From the NCBI GenBank assembly GCA_946811185.2, contig OX328106.1, positions 3,780,746 to 3,844,745 on the forward strand: DNA of 64,000 nucleotides, in the 5' to 3' direction. Below, piece by piece: positions 10,861 to 20,909 of this stretch (the first letter of the stretch is position 1; each line of letters starts with the position of its first letter). The notes beneath the pieces are model-generated. The model had not been told where the DNA came from and ran no database searches. It saw only the letters and a program-made list of their open reading frames with translations. Both the position numbers and the translations under genes were made by a program. The DNA is from Hippopus hippopus. Taxonomy: Eukaryota > Mollusca > Bivalvia > Cardiida > Cardiidae.

Positions 10861-11010
10861 TCAAAGTTTTTTTTAGGGGGGGGTAAATATCTTCTTATTG
10901 GACAGTGTAGATCCAAGATCAGACTGCACGTTCTGTGCAGTCTGATCTTGATCTACACTGTCCGCGAAAGGTCTTTGAGTTGCAATTAGCAGTCGAAGTA
11001 AGCGATGACC
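10861..11010 (+). repeat. FB-B fold-back element
   Basis: A GGGGTAAATATCTTCTTATTGG block, then the GGACAGTGTAGATC hairpin (about 10901-10965) and a GAGTTGCAATTAGC-type end. Confidence 0.8.
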
Positions 11011-11092
11011 AAGGAAGATCAACAGGCAAATGCAAAAAATTTCTTTAACGAAATCAATAATTTTTAACAAAATTTCAGACTTATCCAAGGGT

Positions 11093-11321
11093 TCCTGCGT
11101 GCCTCAGTGGTAAAGTGTAAGACTCGTAATCTGAAGGCCCTGGGTTCGAGCCTCCCTTGAAGCACTTGGCTTTTCGTTGGAGCGTCCTTGGGCAAGACAC
11201 ATCAAAGCCTTAGCCTAGTGCAAGTGAAGCACTGGATATAGATAAATATGTGACCGGTCGACGTCACATGACTGAAATAATGTTAAAGGTGGTGTTAAAA
11301 ACACCATTAAATCAATCAGTC
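11093..11321 (+). mobile_element. SINE-B (tRNA-derived), full length
   Basis: Head TGCCTCAGTGGTAAAGTG (A box) and GGGTTCGAGCC (B box), body CCTTGGGCAAGACAC, 3' end GACTGAAATAATGTTAAAGG then CACCATTAAATCAATCAGTCAG. Its 3' end is the same as in SINE-A although the heads differ. Confidence 0.85.
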
Positions 11322-11349
11322 AGACTGGTCTAAACTGAGGGCATCGAAT

Positions 11350-11535
11350 GAGAAACAAGTTCTTACAACTTATACTAATCTCCCTCGATTCTGCTTCCTG
11401 GGAACTACACCAGTACTCGAGCCGAATGTGTGGGCCAATGAACAATCCCAAAGTTGACACCCGCTCCCGGGTATCAAACTCAGCACCTTTTGGTTGCGAA
11501 TCCGATGCTCTACCTCACGACGTCGGACACCACAA
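11350..11535 (-). mobile_element. SINE-C, tRNA-like head
   Basis: Minus-strand head GTCGTGAGGTAGAGCATCGG ... GTTTGATACCCGGGAGC, followed by TCAACTTTGGGATTGTTCAT. Related copies lie at 30020-30190 and 59965-60120. The 3' border is not defined. Confidence 0.65.
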
Positions 11536-11569
11536 GTGACTTATTGAATGTGTCTTGAATATTAGGATT

Positions 11570-12024
11570 TGCCTTTGAAATGCTGGAACACAACGTGAAA
11601 AAAGGACAAAATTACAGCATTTTTTTTCCCACACAGTATAAATGTAACCAGCATTTCTTTTTCCTTCACATTGTTTTCAAATGCCTTTTTCCTCATGGCC
11701 TGAAAAATACGGCATTGTCTGATATAAATGATTAAATTATCTTCCCTAATCTCGTCTAAATTTAGCAACAGTGATACTTCATAAGCTCGATCTATAACCC
11801 TTTAATACATAATACATAGTTTTCACGACCCTTCTGAAAATGGCGTTTGAAAACATTGTAGGAAATGGAGAAAATGCTGGTAACCAGCATTTTCTCCTTT
11901 TCCAACAATGTTTTCTATCCTTTCAGCCGAAAACTGCATCATTGGCACCGCATTTAATTTGTCGTCTGCAAGTGCTTTCAATTTGGAGTTGTCTAAAAGT
12001 TTGTCGTCTGGTAAAGAGTTAAAC
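11570..12024. repeat. Two FB-A elements (one decayed, one intact)
   Basis: About 11572-11765 is a scrambled FB-A copy with displaced arms. 11798-12024 is a clean minus copy with hairpin 11846-11916 and a CGTCTGGTAAAGAGTTAA end. Confidence 0.8.
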
Positions 12025-12351
12025 AAAAATAGATAAATAATAAGCCGCGAAATGCCATGTCGTAAATAGTTAAAGAAAAAAAAAAGGAAGTACTGAAAGA
12101 CCTCAACTTTCAGCATCAAGTAAAAATTCTGATACAGTTTTTGATTGGATAAACCTGCGGCATTGCCTTGATGACTGAGTATTGACATTTACATGTACAA
12201 GGAATATTTGACATGTACATGTACAGGAAAATAATTATTATCCGTATGCAATATGGCGGCAGGATTCATTTTCATAAGGCGTCCGTCTTCTGTTTAAACT
12301 GGCAATTAATTAAATTTCGTTTTGCAAGTTTCGTAGAAAATCTTAAAGATA
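12025..12351. other. No gene; short ACATGTAC repeats near 12188-12225
   Basis: Contains a small ACATGTACATGTAC cluster and AATATGGCGGCAGG at about 12250. Otherwise unrecognised. Confidence 0.5.
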
Positions 12352-13059
12352 TATCTTTATAGCCAGAGAGTAAACAAACAACGTTAAAATTTATAGGGTG
12401 TAGAATTTAGTCAGCTGTGTACATATAGATATGAAGAAAAAAATCGATATAAGGTGAATGGGATATAGAAGCTAAAGGAATTTGTCTTCGATTTAAGATA
12501 GTAGACCCCTAACGCTTCTAGCGCAACATGGAATAAAATTTCTTGTTAGTTGAGAAATAAGGATTTATACTGATATAATACTTTTGCATATTTTTAACCG
12601 ACAAGAAATTCCTTTGATGTCTATCTTGAAATTATTTGTTGATACTTTTGTTAGTTTCCTGAAAAGGGGGGTAATTATTATCTCCTTTGTAATGAGAATA
12701 CAGTGGTTTTAGATTTATAAATGATAATTCTAAGAAGGTTAAAAAGGAAAAAGTGGCTCGGTTAAAGTAGTACAATAATACTCATTTTTAATCATAGCAA
12801 ATTGTGTATGATAATATTATAGTGGAAGTAGCTGTTTTCCATTAGGAGGGTACTATCTTAAATCCGGAAACAACTACAGTGATGTCTTGGATAGCCTCTA
12901 TCCGTCGTAATCGGTGCAACCTTGCAAATGTCAGGGGCAACATTTGGCATGAAGATAGAAGAATGATTATACATGTAGTTTTATAAAATAAAGATGAAAT
13001 TGGTTAAAAATAAAAAAAAAAAAAAACTGGATGAAAACGAGTACAGATGTATCTTTAAC
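12352..13059 (+). repeat. E1 dispersed repeat, split by E2
   Basis: Ends are TATCTTTATAGCCAGAGAG and ACAGATGTATCTTTAAC, with TTGGCATGAAGATAGAAGAA and GAAATTGGTTAAAAA in the right half. Copies at 25151-25505 (-) and about 42597-42966 lack the central 365 bp, so the centre is an insertion. Confidence 0.75.
12495..12859 (+). mobile_element. E2 element nested in E1
   Basis: Bounded by AAGATAGTA and its inverse TACTATCTT. The inside includes GAAAAAGTGGCTCGGTTAAAG. The same sequence in opposite orientation stands alone at about 16400-16770. No ORF. Confidence 0.75.
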
Positions 13060-13890
13060 AAAACCCGGTAATTTTCTATTGGCTTGCATAGATGACCGTA
13101 AAACTGATTTGTAGACAAATATACTTATTATACTGCAAAGAAATTTCTCGTGATCTGATTGGATAATATGCCCCGAACATATATATCATGTGCACTGGCA
13201 AAACCAACGTAAAAGCAGTTTCCCTTTCGGGAACCCCGTATACATGACTACACTGTCAACACAACATCCAAAATGGCGGCGTCGATCAACATTAACATCA
13301 AGATTATGCACCAAACTGCACGTTTTACCAAGGTTTTAGTGACGTCAGTTACCAGTGACGTCAGTTTTCATTGAATTGGGGCATTCAGAAGGGAAATTCT
13401 ACTTCGTCAGCGTACTCAATTTTTGAAACCAAAAAACAGTTAAATTTCGCTTAACACACGTTGGATTGGTAAAACTTTGCAGTATAATAAATTCGTTGCC
13501 AGGTGGCAGGGGACTTGGAAACTTGTTCACGGCTGTGGTGAACATGTCAACCGATTGCGTTTTTCGCTCAATCCCAACAAACACGGGCACCCTAGAATTT
13601 GTCCTCTCAAAAACACCTATTCACCGCCATGACCCCAATTTTGTGCTCCTCCAGTGACACAAAATAGTCCACTCAATTTACAATAAAAACACATCTTTGT
13701 GGTCCCCCATTGCCTAAATTTGAAGCAAATTAAAATTACATACCACTAAACCCTCCTAGCTCCATGAAACAGTGCAACAAAAGTGCTACTGCAAAATTTC
13801 ACATGGGACTACTTTTGACTACTACAAACCCGGAAGTAGTCTCGCAGTGGTGCGACACCTTAGGCCTTCACTGGATATAGACCTTCTTCC
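13060..13890. promoter_or_regulatory. Repeat-poor DNA with twin CRE octamers; possible regulatory region
   Basis: Two full TGACGTCA octamers at 13340-13347 and 13356-13363, and a CAAAATGGCGGCG (YY1-like) motif at about 13269. This is one of the few stretches here without a recognisable repeat. Opposite-strand frames of ~63 codons (13399-13657) show no domain. Promoter status is inference; no exon was identified next to it. Confidence 0.3.
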
Positions 13891-13892
13891 TT

Positions 13893-14125
13893 AACTCTCC
13901 ACCAAACAGTTTCGTATTTTAACGACACTTAAGGCTTTTGAAAACATGGTGGGAAAAAGAGAAAATGCTGGTCACCAGCATTTTCTCCTTTTCCCACCAT
14001 GTTTTCTACCATCTTTCAGACTAATCCCGTTACTTTAAGCCATATTTAATCTGTCGTGTCCCATTTTTTCCCCAATTCGGGCATATTTTTTTTTATTTGT
14101 TTGGTAAAATGATTGAATAGGTTTC
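13893..14125 (-). repeat. FB-A fold-back element
   Basis: Near-perfect hairpin (apex GCTGGTCACCAGC at about 13967-13979, one base different from the usual). The right half is degenerate. Confidence 0.8.
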
Positions 14126-14239
14126 TGCTATAGACATTCACTTTTTTTTATAACTAAATTTGTATCTTAAAATGGTCTATAGGTCCCGTTAACTTGGAAG
14201 TTTTGGGGTTTTTTTTGTCTTTAATGTAAATTATGGTTG

Positions 14240-15790
14240 TGCGTGTATCTATACAAATGTCACCATAACGAAATATTTGTTCACTTATATATCGCGTTTC
14301 TGTCTCTTAATTTCTAGGAGGTCATTAGGTGTTCTTTGTAATTACATGTAATTACTATTTTTGTCATTTTGTTTTTCTCTGTTCTGGGTCCCTTCTCACC
14401 AACCATTCTCAAGAACTTTTTTTCAAATTCTGGATTTAGAAAGTTACATACTACGACGGATAGATTAAGCTATGCTCTGTCAATAGGGGTTTAAATGCTT
14501 CTGGAAAAATTATAGACCAATGTCAGCCTGTGCAATCTGCGCAGGCTGACTTGAGTCGAGACTTTTTACATTTCAACGTAAATTTTCTGCATGTCCAAGA
14601 ACCAGTCTTCCTTATTAGTCAGTCACTTGTCAGACAAAAACGGATTTTATGGATCCAACATTATACGAAGACTTGCTTTGTATAATGCATCACAGGGATG
14701 CATTAAGCCCCCTTTTGCCAGATAGGTGTCGCTTAAATGTCCACTTGTATTTACTTATACGATGTATTTATCTCTAAAATTTCTGAGGTCATTGCGTGCT
14801 TGTTGTAATTGATGACTATTACTGTCGTATTGTAATACATAGAGGATATTTGTTTTTTTCGGTGAAAGATCGAAATTTATTTCATCTCGTGAACACCATC
14901 GGTAATATTTTCACTCGTGGCGCAGTGAACACCATCGGTAATATTTTCACTCGTGGCTGCGCCACGAGTGAAAATATTACCGATGGTGTTCACGAGATGA
15001 AATAAATTTCGATCTTTCACCGAAAAAAACAAATATGCGCCACGAGTGAAAATATTACCGATGGTGTTCACGAGATGAAATAAATTTCGATCTTTCACCG
15101 AAAAAAACAAATATTCTATTTATTTCATGCTTTTAACCCTTTCTGGGAGGAACTTTATCAAAATGCAGTACAGTCTTTTCAGTTATTCCCCGTGGCGTAC
15201 CCCCTCCGCATAGCAACGCATTACAATATTACGTCAAGCGCGAGAAATGTAAGGTAAATGACGTCATATTTCCATCTGGTTGTGAGTCACGCGCATTTTA
15301 CCTAGGTAACTAGAATATAAAAATCGGTATTTTCACTGGTCGTCCCCGTGGAATATCGAAAAATATTTTCACCGCTATTTCTCGATATCCTACCGGAAAG
15401 CATGAAATAATTTGTTCTAGTTGCCAATGTTCTCAACACTCTGATGCATCCAGATATGAGCCAGGAACTGTCAAAATGGGGCTAAATGCTTCTGGAAAAA
15501 GTATCGATCGCGTAGTCTGCGCAGGCTGACATGGTTTGAAATTTTTTACTACCAAGGACCATTCTACTTCATGGTTTAGTCGGTTATTGGACAAAATGGA
15601 TTTTATTGATCTATATTTATTGGACGACTTGTTTGGTATAATGCATCCTTGATATCCATTACACCCCCTATTGCTAGACAGGCGCCGGTCAAACATTTAC
15701 AAGTATTTATTTATACGGTGACAACGTATTTGTCTCAAAATTTCCATGAGGTCATTACGTGCTTGATGTAATTGATTTAATTTATATCCA
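14240..15790. repeat. Diverged tandem duplication containing FB-C copies
   Basis: A block reading TACTTATA...TTTATCTC...ATTTCT(G)AGGTCATTGCGTG(C)TTGTTGTAATT recurs at about 14275, 14750 and 15700. FB-C copies occur between repeats at 14470-14725 and 15473-15685 (core partly lost in the second). It reads as a segment with an FB-C inside that was duplicated and then diverged. Confidence 0.6.
14847..15112. repeat. Fresh compound inverted duplication, ~78-bp unit
   Basis: A unit running from ATATTTGTTTTTTTCGGTGA to CACTCGTGGCGCA is present forward (14847-14924), forward truncated (14925-14957), inverted (14958-15036) and inverted again (15036-15112). The copies are essentially identical. Frames through it are mirror images of each other and non-genic. 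Confidence 0.85.
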
Positions 15791-15841
15791 AAATGTATTA
15801 ACTTGTTCTGATTCCCCGTGTTCTTGACACTCCAATGAATA

Positions 15842-15845
15842 AATA

Positions 15846-15886
<41 letters not shown>

Positions 15887-16200
15887 CTGACTGACTGACT
15901 GACTGACTGACTGACTGACTGACTGACTCACTGATTGATTGATTGATTGATTGTATTGGAGTTTAACGCCATTTTAACAGCTTAGGTCATATCACGGCGG
16001 CCAGTGCACCTACGCATATGTTTCCTGGCTTTCTCACACCAGTACTGACACAAGTTTCTGTCCAAGTCACCGACTACTTTTCTCACATGCATCAGAGGTG
16101 AGAAGCGAAAAATCGCTGGAAAGAAAGTTTGCCTAAACCGGGTATCGAAATGGCAACCACCAGGTTGAGAGTCAGATACGCCACCCTTGCTACCCTTGCG
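15842..16200 (-). mobile_element. Diverged SINE-A with expanded (GATT)n/(GACT)n tail
   Basis: The tail (15842-15955) has expanded into long GATT then GACT runs. The body has GTTTAACGCCATTTTAACAG, CGGCGGCCAGTGCACCTACG and CACCAGTACTGACACAAG. The tRNA-like head is strongly decayed. Confidence 0.7.
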
Positions 16201-16222
16201 AACCGATGGATAGATAAGGGCT

Positions 16223-16395
16223 GTGTTATGTCAAAAGGGGGTTTAATGCTTCAGCAAAAAGTATCGACTCAGGTCAGCCTGCGCAGTCCGCGCAGGCTGA
16301 CCTGAGTCGAAACTTTTTGCTTTTGGTAAATATTCTGCATATCAAAGGACATTCTACCTCATAAATCAGTTAGTTGTCATGCAAAAGGTTAAATG
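16223..16395 (+). repeat. FB-C, left part only
   Basis: Clean hairpin (CAGGTCAGCCTGCGCAG and inverse at 16271-16303) plus the GACCAGTCTACCTC-like region. It stops near GTTGTCATGCAAAAGG where E2 begins. Confidence 0.75.
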
Positions 16396-16399
16396 ATGG

Positions 16400-16770
16400 A
16401 GATTGTCTTAAGGTCTTAGACTCCTAAAGGAAAAAAACTATAGTATTATCCTACAAAATTTGCCATGATTAAAAATGAGTATTATTGTACTACTTTAACC
16501 GAGCCACTTTTTCCTTTTTTCTACTTCTTAGAATTATCATATATAAATCTAAAACCACTATATTCTCATTACAAAGGGAGATAAAAATTACCTCCCTTTT
16601 CAGGAAACTAACAAAAGTATCAACAAATAATTTCAAGATAGACATCAAAGGAATTTCTGGTCGGTTAAACTGCGCAAAAGTATTATATCAGTATAAATAC
16701 CTAATTATCAACTAACAAGAAATTTTATTCCATGTTGCACTAGAAGCATTGGGGGTCTAATAGTATGGAA
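16400..16770 (-). mobile_element. E2 element, stand-alone copy
   Basis: Reverse complement of 12495-12859 with small indels (CTTTAACCGAGCCACTTTTT, CAAAGGAATTTCTGGTCGG, CATTGGGGGTCTAATAGTA). Confidence 0.7.
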
Positions 16771-16884
16771 TAAAGCATCGCTAGAAAAACGTGTCCATTG
16801 TAAAGCATTGGTGCATCCGAGGCCAACTCTATTTGGGTTTGAAAAACCAGGAGTCACTGAAAATATCATACCCAGCCTGAGAAT

Positions 16885-17198
16885 CGATTGATTAATTGAT
16901 TGTACGGTATTTCGCACCGTTTTCAATATTATTTCTTTATCTCGGCGGTCAGTGCACCTACCCATGCTTTCCTAGAGTTTCCTTTACCGGTACTCCGCAC
17001 AATATTCTTTCCAAGCCACTGGCTGCCTTCCCACATAACCGTCGTCGAAACAATGGTCAGCAGTGAGAGAGGAATGAATCCTGTCGCACTGACTATCATA
17101 AATCCTCGGAAAGAAATTGGCCGAGCCGAGCGGGGGGTCGAACCAGCGATCCTCTGTTCTCAAGTTCTGTACGCTACCGACTGAGCTACCGGTGCTTG
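16885..17198 (-). mobile_element. SINE-A, full length
   Basis: Minus-strand head GCACCGGTAGCTCAGTCGG and a GGTTCGACCCC B box, body through GGTGCACTGACCGCC, tail ATCAATTAATCAATCG. The ORFs read from it are non-coding. Confidence 0.85.
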
Positions 17199-17284
17199 GC
17201 GCCTGAGAATCAAACCTAGAATGATCGGTTTGGTAGTCATAGGTTATACCAGTACACCACGGCTCCACCCACGACGAAAGCATG

Positions 17285-17545
17285 AGCCGTTCTCTGGTAA
17301 AAGGGTGCTTAATCCTCCATAATGCAACACACCAAGGAAGACATTATATAATTATGGATCCATAAAATCCAGTTTGTCTAACAAACGACCAAATCCTGTG
17401 GTAGAATGGTCCTTGAACATACAGAAAATTGACCAAAAGCAAAAACTTTCGGCCCAGGTTAGCCTGCGCGTTCTGTGCAGGCTGACCTGGGTCGATAGTT
17501 TTTGCAGATGTATTAAGCCCCTTTTTCACAGCGCACGGCTCATAT
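17285..17545 (-). repeat. FB-C, full length
   Basis: Left TCTGGTAAAAGGGTGCTTAA, middle TAGAATGGTCCTTGAACATA, hairpin with loop variant GCGCGTTCTGTGCAGG, right GCCCCTTTTTCACAGCGC. Confidence 0.8.
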
Positions 17546-17804
17546 ATAGGTCGCCGTTCATAAATTTATGGGACAATATCCGAGATATGGTTGATTACGT
17601 GTAGACGATCGACAAGGATTTGCATCTAATTTGCATATCAAATTACCATTGTGCACTGGCATTCATTAGTATAATTGGCACAATAGGCGCCAGAAATCAT
17701 AATTACTAAATGAACTGGTTGTCTATTCTCTGTGGAGAGAGGGTTATTGCATTTGCCCAGGTCAGCCTGTGTAGTTCATAATTACTAAATGAACTAGTTT
17801 TCCT

Positions 17805-18530
17805 TAAAAATGGGCTATGCTCCGTGATAAGGGATTTAAATGCATTTGCAAAAGGTGTAGATTCAGGTCAGCCTGCGCAGTCCGCGCAGGCTGACCTGGG
17901 TCGAAACTTTTCGTTATTTATAAATTTTATTCATGTCAAAGTACCAGTCTAACCTCATAATTCAATCGGTTGTAAGAAAAAAATGAATTTTATGGGTCCA
18001 TGATTATAAGATAACTTGTTTGGTATCATGCATCATGGAGATGCATTAAGGGCCCTTTTGCCAGAGCATGGCTCATCTGCAGAAAGCATCAACCCAGGTC
18101 AGCCTGCGCAGTCCGCGCAGGCTAAACAGGGTCGAAACTTTTTGCTATTGGTCAATTTTCTGTATGTCAAAGGACCAGTCTACCTCAGGATCTAGTCTCT
18201 TATTAAACAAAGTGGTTTTTACTGATCTATAGTTATATGATGACCTCCCTGGTATCTTACATTATGGCGATGCATTAAGCCCCCTTTTTCCAGAGCATGA
18301 CTTATCTGCAAAAAGCATCACCAGGTCAGCCTGCGCAGTCCGCGCAGGCCAACCTGGGTCGAAACTTTTTGGTATCGGTCAATTTTCTGCATGTCAAAGG
18401 ACCAGTCTACCTAATAATTTAGTCAGTTGGTAAACAGAATGGATTCCATGGATCCATGGTTATATGACGAACTTGCTTTGCATTCTACATTTCTGAGATG
18501 CATTTAGATCCCATTTTCCATAGGACAGCT
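17805..18530 (+). repeat. Tandem array of three FB-C units
   Basis: Hairpin cores (CAGGTCAGCCTGCGCAG) start at 17864, 18095 and 18322, periods 231 and 227. Units 2 and 3 share a single end with the preceding unit (GAGCATGGCTCATCTGC joins), so this is true tandem amplification rather than repeated insertion. A small FB-C scrap with GCCCAGGTCAGCCTGTG precedes it at about 17722-17790. Confidence 0.85.
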
Positions 18531-18865
18531 TATACATGTTTATACTTTGATTCAGAAAAAAATAATACAAGAAAAGGCAATATAGTAAAGATAAAATAAA
18601 AACAAATGAAAAGAAATCGGGCTTATGATCTAAGATTAAATATCGAGATAATTTTTGACGTAATTAGACTTACGTTAACTTTTCTCCCCGCCTATCATTA
18701 TAAAAAACTTCAAAAAAACATTTACAGTTCAAGCCCTTTAAACGTGACCCACTTTGTAATTATTCGAAGAAATTCAGAGGAAACGTCAATGAACTATGAT
18801 ACAAAAACTGTAGCCATAAAATAACATTTAAGGGGGCCTATTCAATTTTTTGATAATCTAAGTTA
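18531..18865. other. No gene recognised
   Basis: AT-rich. A 72-codon frame at 18606-18824 has no recognisable feature. Confidence 0.5.
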
Positions 18866-19122
18866 TTGAATGATTGTATGGTGTTTAACGCCCGTCTTCA
18901 ACATTATTTCAGTTATATCGTGGCGGCCAGTACACCTACCCATGTTTTCCTGGAATTTCTTTTATCAATATATACTCTGCTTCCCACATAACCATCGTCG
19001 AAACAATCCTTTCGCAGTGACTCCATCTATCCTCAGAGAGAAGATGGCCGAGCCGGGGATCGAACCAGGGACCTCCTGTTTGCAAGTCTTGTACGCTACC
19101 GACTGAGCTACCGGGGCTCAGC
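18866..19122 (-). mobile_element. SINE-A with internal deletion
   Basis: Head GAGCCCCGGTAGCTCAGTCG and GGTTCGATCCCCGGC are intact. About 50 bp of the body is missing relative to the 51333-51650 copy. The tail end reads CGTTAAACACCATACAATC on the minus strand. Confidence 0.8.
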
Positions 19123-19249
19123 TAATCTCAGTTAACTTCAAAAAAAATAATTTAGTGCCGAATTAAGTACGGCTACAACTGGCAGACCACTGGTGAAAAG
19201 ATAGGCAAAGGTGAAAAAAAATTCAATGTTTTTTTCTTTAATCGGCTAC

Positions 19250-19450
19250 GTAGCCTCTTAATTCTTTACAACACAATCCCGTGAAAGAAGGCTTTTGAAA
19301 ACATTGTGGGAAAGGAGAAAATGCTGGTAGCCAATGTCTTGGAAAAGAATATTCTCCGATGTACTGGTTAAAGAAACTCCAGGAAAGCATGAATAGGTGC
19401 ACTGGCCACCGCCATAAAACTAAAATAATGCTAAAAACGGCGTTCAACAT
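19250..19450. repeat. FB-A arm joined at its apex to a SINE-A 3' fragment
   Basis: A minus FB-A half (CCCGTGAAAGAAGGCTTTTG ... GAGAAAATGCTGGTAGCC) ends at the palindrome apex at about 19333. It is followed directly by SINE-A sequence from AATGTCTTGGAAAAGAAT to CGGCGTTCAACATC, with a CAAA-rich tail. Confidence 0.75.
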
Positions 19451-19634
19451 CTTACAAACAAACAAACAAACAAACAAAGCAATTTTGAAACAAATTTAGA
19501 GTAAACTACTTTTGGATTCGTATAATCAACAAAGTATACATGACAAATTGAGATATTGCTCGTCGCTAACAATTTTCATTTTGCCACGCTGTTTTTCTTT
19601 TCGTCTACGTGATGAAAACTATCAATTTGTTTTA

Positions 19635-19870
19635 TAATGATCTAACAATACCATTCCGTGTTTTGACGACCCTAAATGAAAAAGGCTTTTGAAAACATTG
19701 CGGCAAAAGAAGAAAATGCTGGTTACCAGCATTTTCTCCTTTTCCCACAATGTTTTTTTTTTTACCCATTCTAGGATACATTTTAACATTCAACCCACAG
19801 TTAGTGTGTCGTCTGCAAAATCCTATGAAATTGGAAATGTCCAAAATTTTGTCATCGGGTAAAGAGAAAT
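19635..19870 (-). repeat. FB-A fold-back element
   Basis: Hairpin at about 19690-19757 with apex GCTGGTTACCAGC. The right half keeps GTGTCGTCTGCAAA and CATCGGGTAAAGAG. Confidence 0.8.
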
Positions 19871-20240
19871 CATTGTATATGAAGGAAAGGTTGAATTAAA
19901 ACAATACGATATTTTTTTTTGCTTAATCTATTAATCTATACTTCAAAACTTTAAATTATACTGGGTAACGCCCAGCCGCTCCTTGCTGCGCGAAAAATAA
20001 AGAACAATGGTCGATCAACTGAAGATTTAAATTGAAATATAAATTTATTAAAGATGCAATGAAGTGGTAGTTTTTTTTTTAAAGTGGGTTTTACAGATAT
20101 TTTTTTGAAAGACTTTATCATAATTCGGTGCTCATGTTCATAAATATAGAAAGATATTAACACAGCATGCGTTCAAGCAGAACTAGAGAGTTGGGATGTG
20201 ACCAATTTTATAGAGAACAATTCACACTTTGTTCAGCCGA
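19871..20240. other. No gene recognised
   Basis: AT-rich with T runs. No supported feature. Confidence 0.5.
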
Positions 20241-20553
20241 CCCAAGGTAGCGCAGTCGGTAGAGCACAAGACTTGAGAACAGGAGGTCGCTGGCTCGAAT
20301 CCCCAGCTCGGCCAGTTTCTTCCAAAAGGATTGATTATAGTCATTGCGACAGGATTAATCCTTTTCTCACGGCTAATCATTGTTTCGACTATATTTATGT
20401 GGGAATGCAACCAGTGGTTTGGGAAGAATATTATGCGAAGTACTGGTTTAAAAAAAACTCCAGGAAAACAAGGATAGGTGCACCGGCAGACGCCATATAA
20501 CAAAAATAATATCAAAAACGGTGTTTAACGCAATACAATTCGTCAATCAATCA
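20241..20553 (+). mobile_element. SINE-A, full length
   Basis: Head CAAGGTAGCGCAGTCGGTAG and GGCTCGAATCCCCAGC, body GGATTGATTATAGTCATTGC, 3' end CGGTGTTTAACGCAATACAA with a TCAATCAATCAA tail. Confidence 0.85.
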
Positions 20554-20611
20554 AAGTTTTTCACAGAAAACAATTGTTTTATCACTAGTAGACGAAGTAG
20601 TAGTTCTCTCA

Positions 20612-20909
20612 TTACCACCCAGTCCCGATTTTTAAAGACCCTTGAGGAAGAAGCATTTTGAAAACATTGTGAGAAAAGGAGAAAATGCTGGTAACCAGCA
20701 TTTTCTCCTTTTCCCGCAATGTTTTCTGTTCTATCAAGGAAAAATTGAGTCATTTTTGAAACCTTTAATTTGTCGTCTGCAATTGCTTTCAATTTGGACA
20801 AGTCCAAAATTTTGTCGTTTGGTAACGAGGGAAAGCCTCAATTCATTTGTCGTCTGCAAATGCTTTCAAATTGGACTTGTCTAAAATTTATTCGACTGGT
20901 AGAGAGTTA
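20612..20909 (-). repeat. FB-A element plus a duplicated right end
   Basis: Full copy 20612-20830 with a near-perfect hairpin. Its right-hand end (GTCGTCTGCAAATGCTTTC ... GGTAGAGAGTTAA) is then repeated once at 20838-20909. Confidence 0.8.

Noticed and set aside
14796..15110. ORFs with a repeated LVNTIGNIFTRG peptide
   Set aside because: Created by the inverted duplication at 14847-15112; the same peptide is read from both strands.
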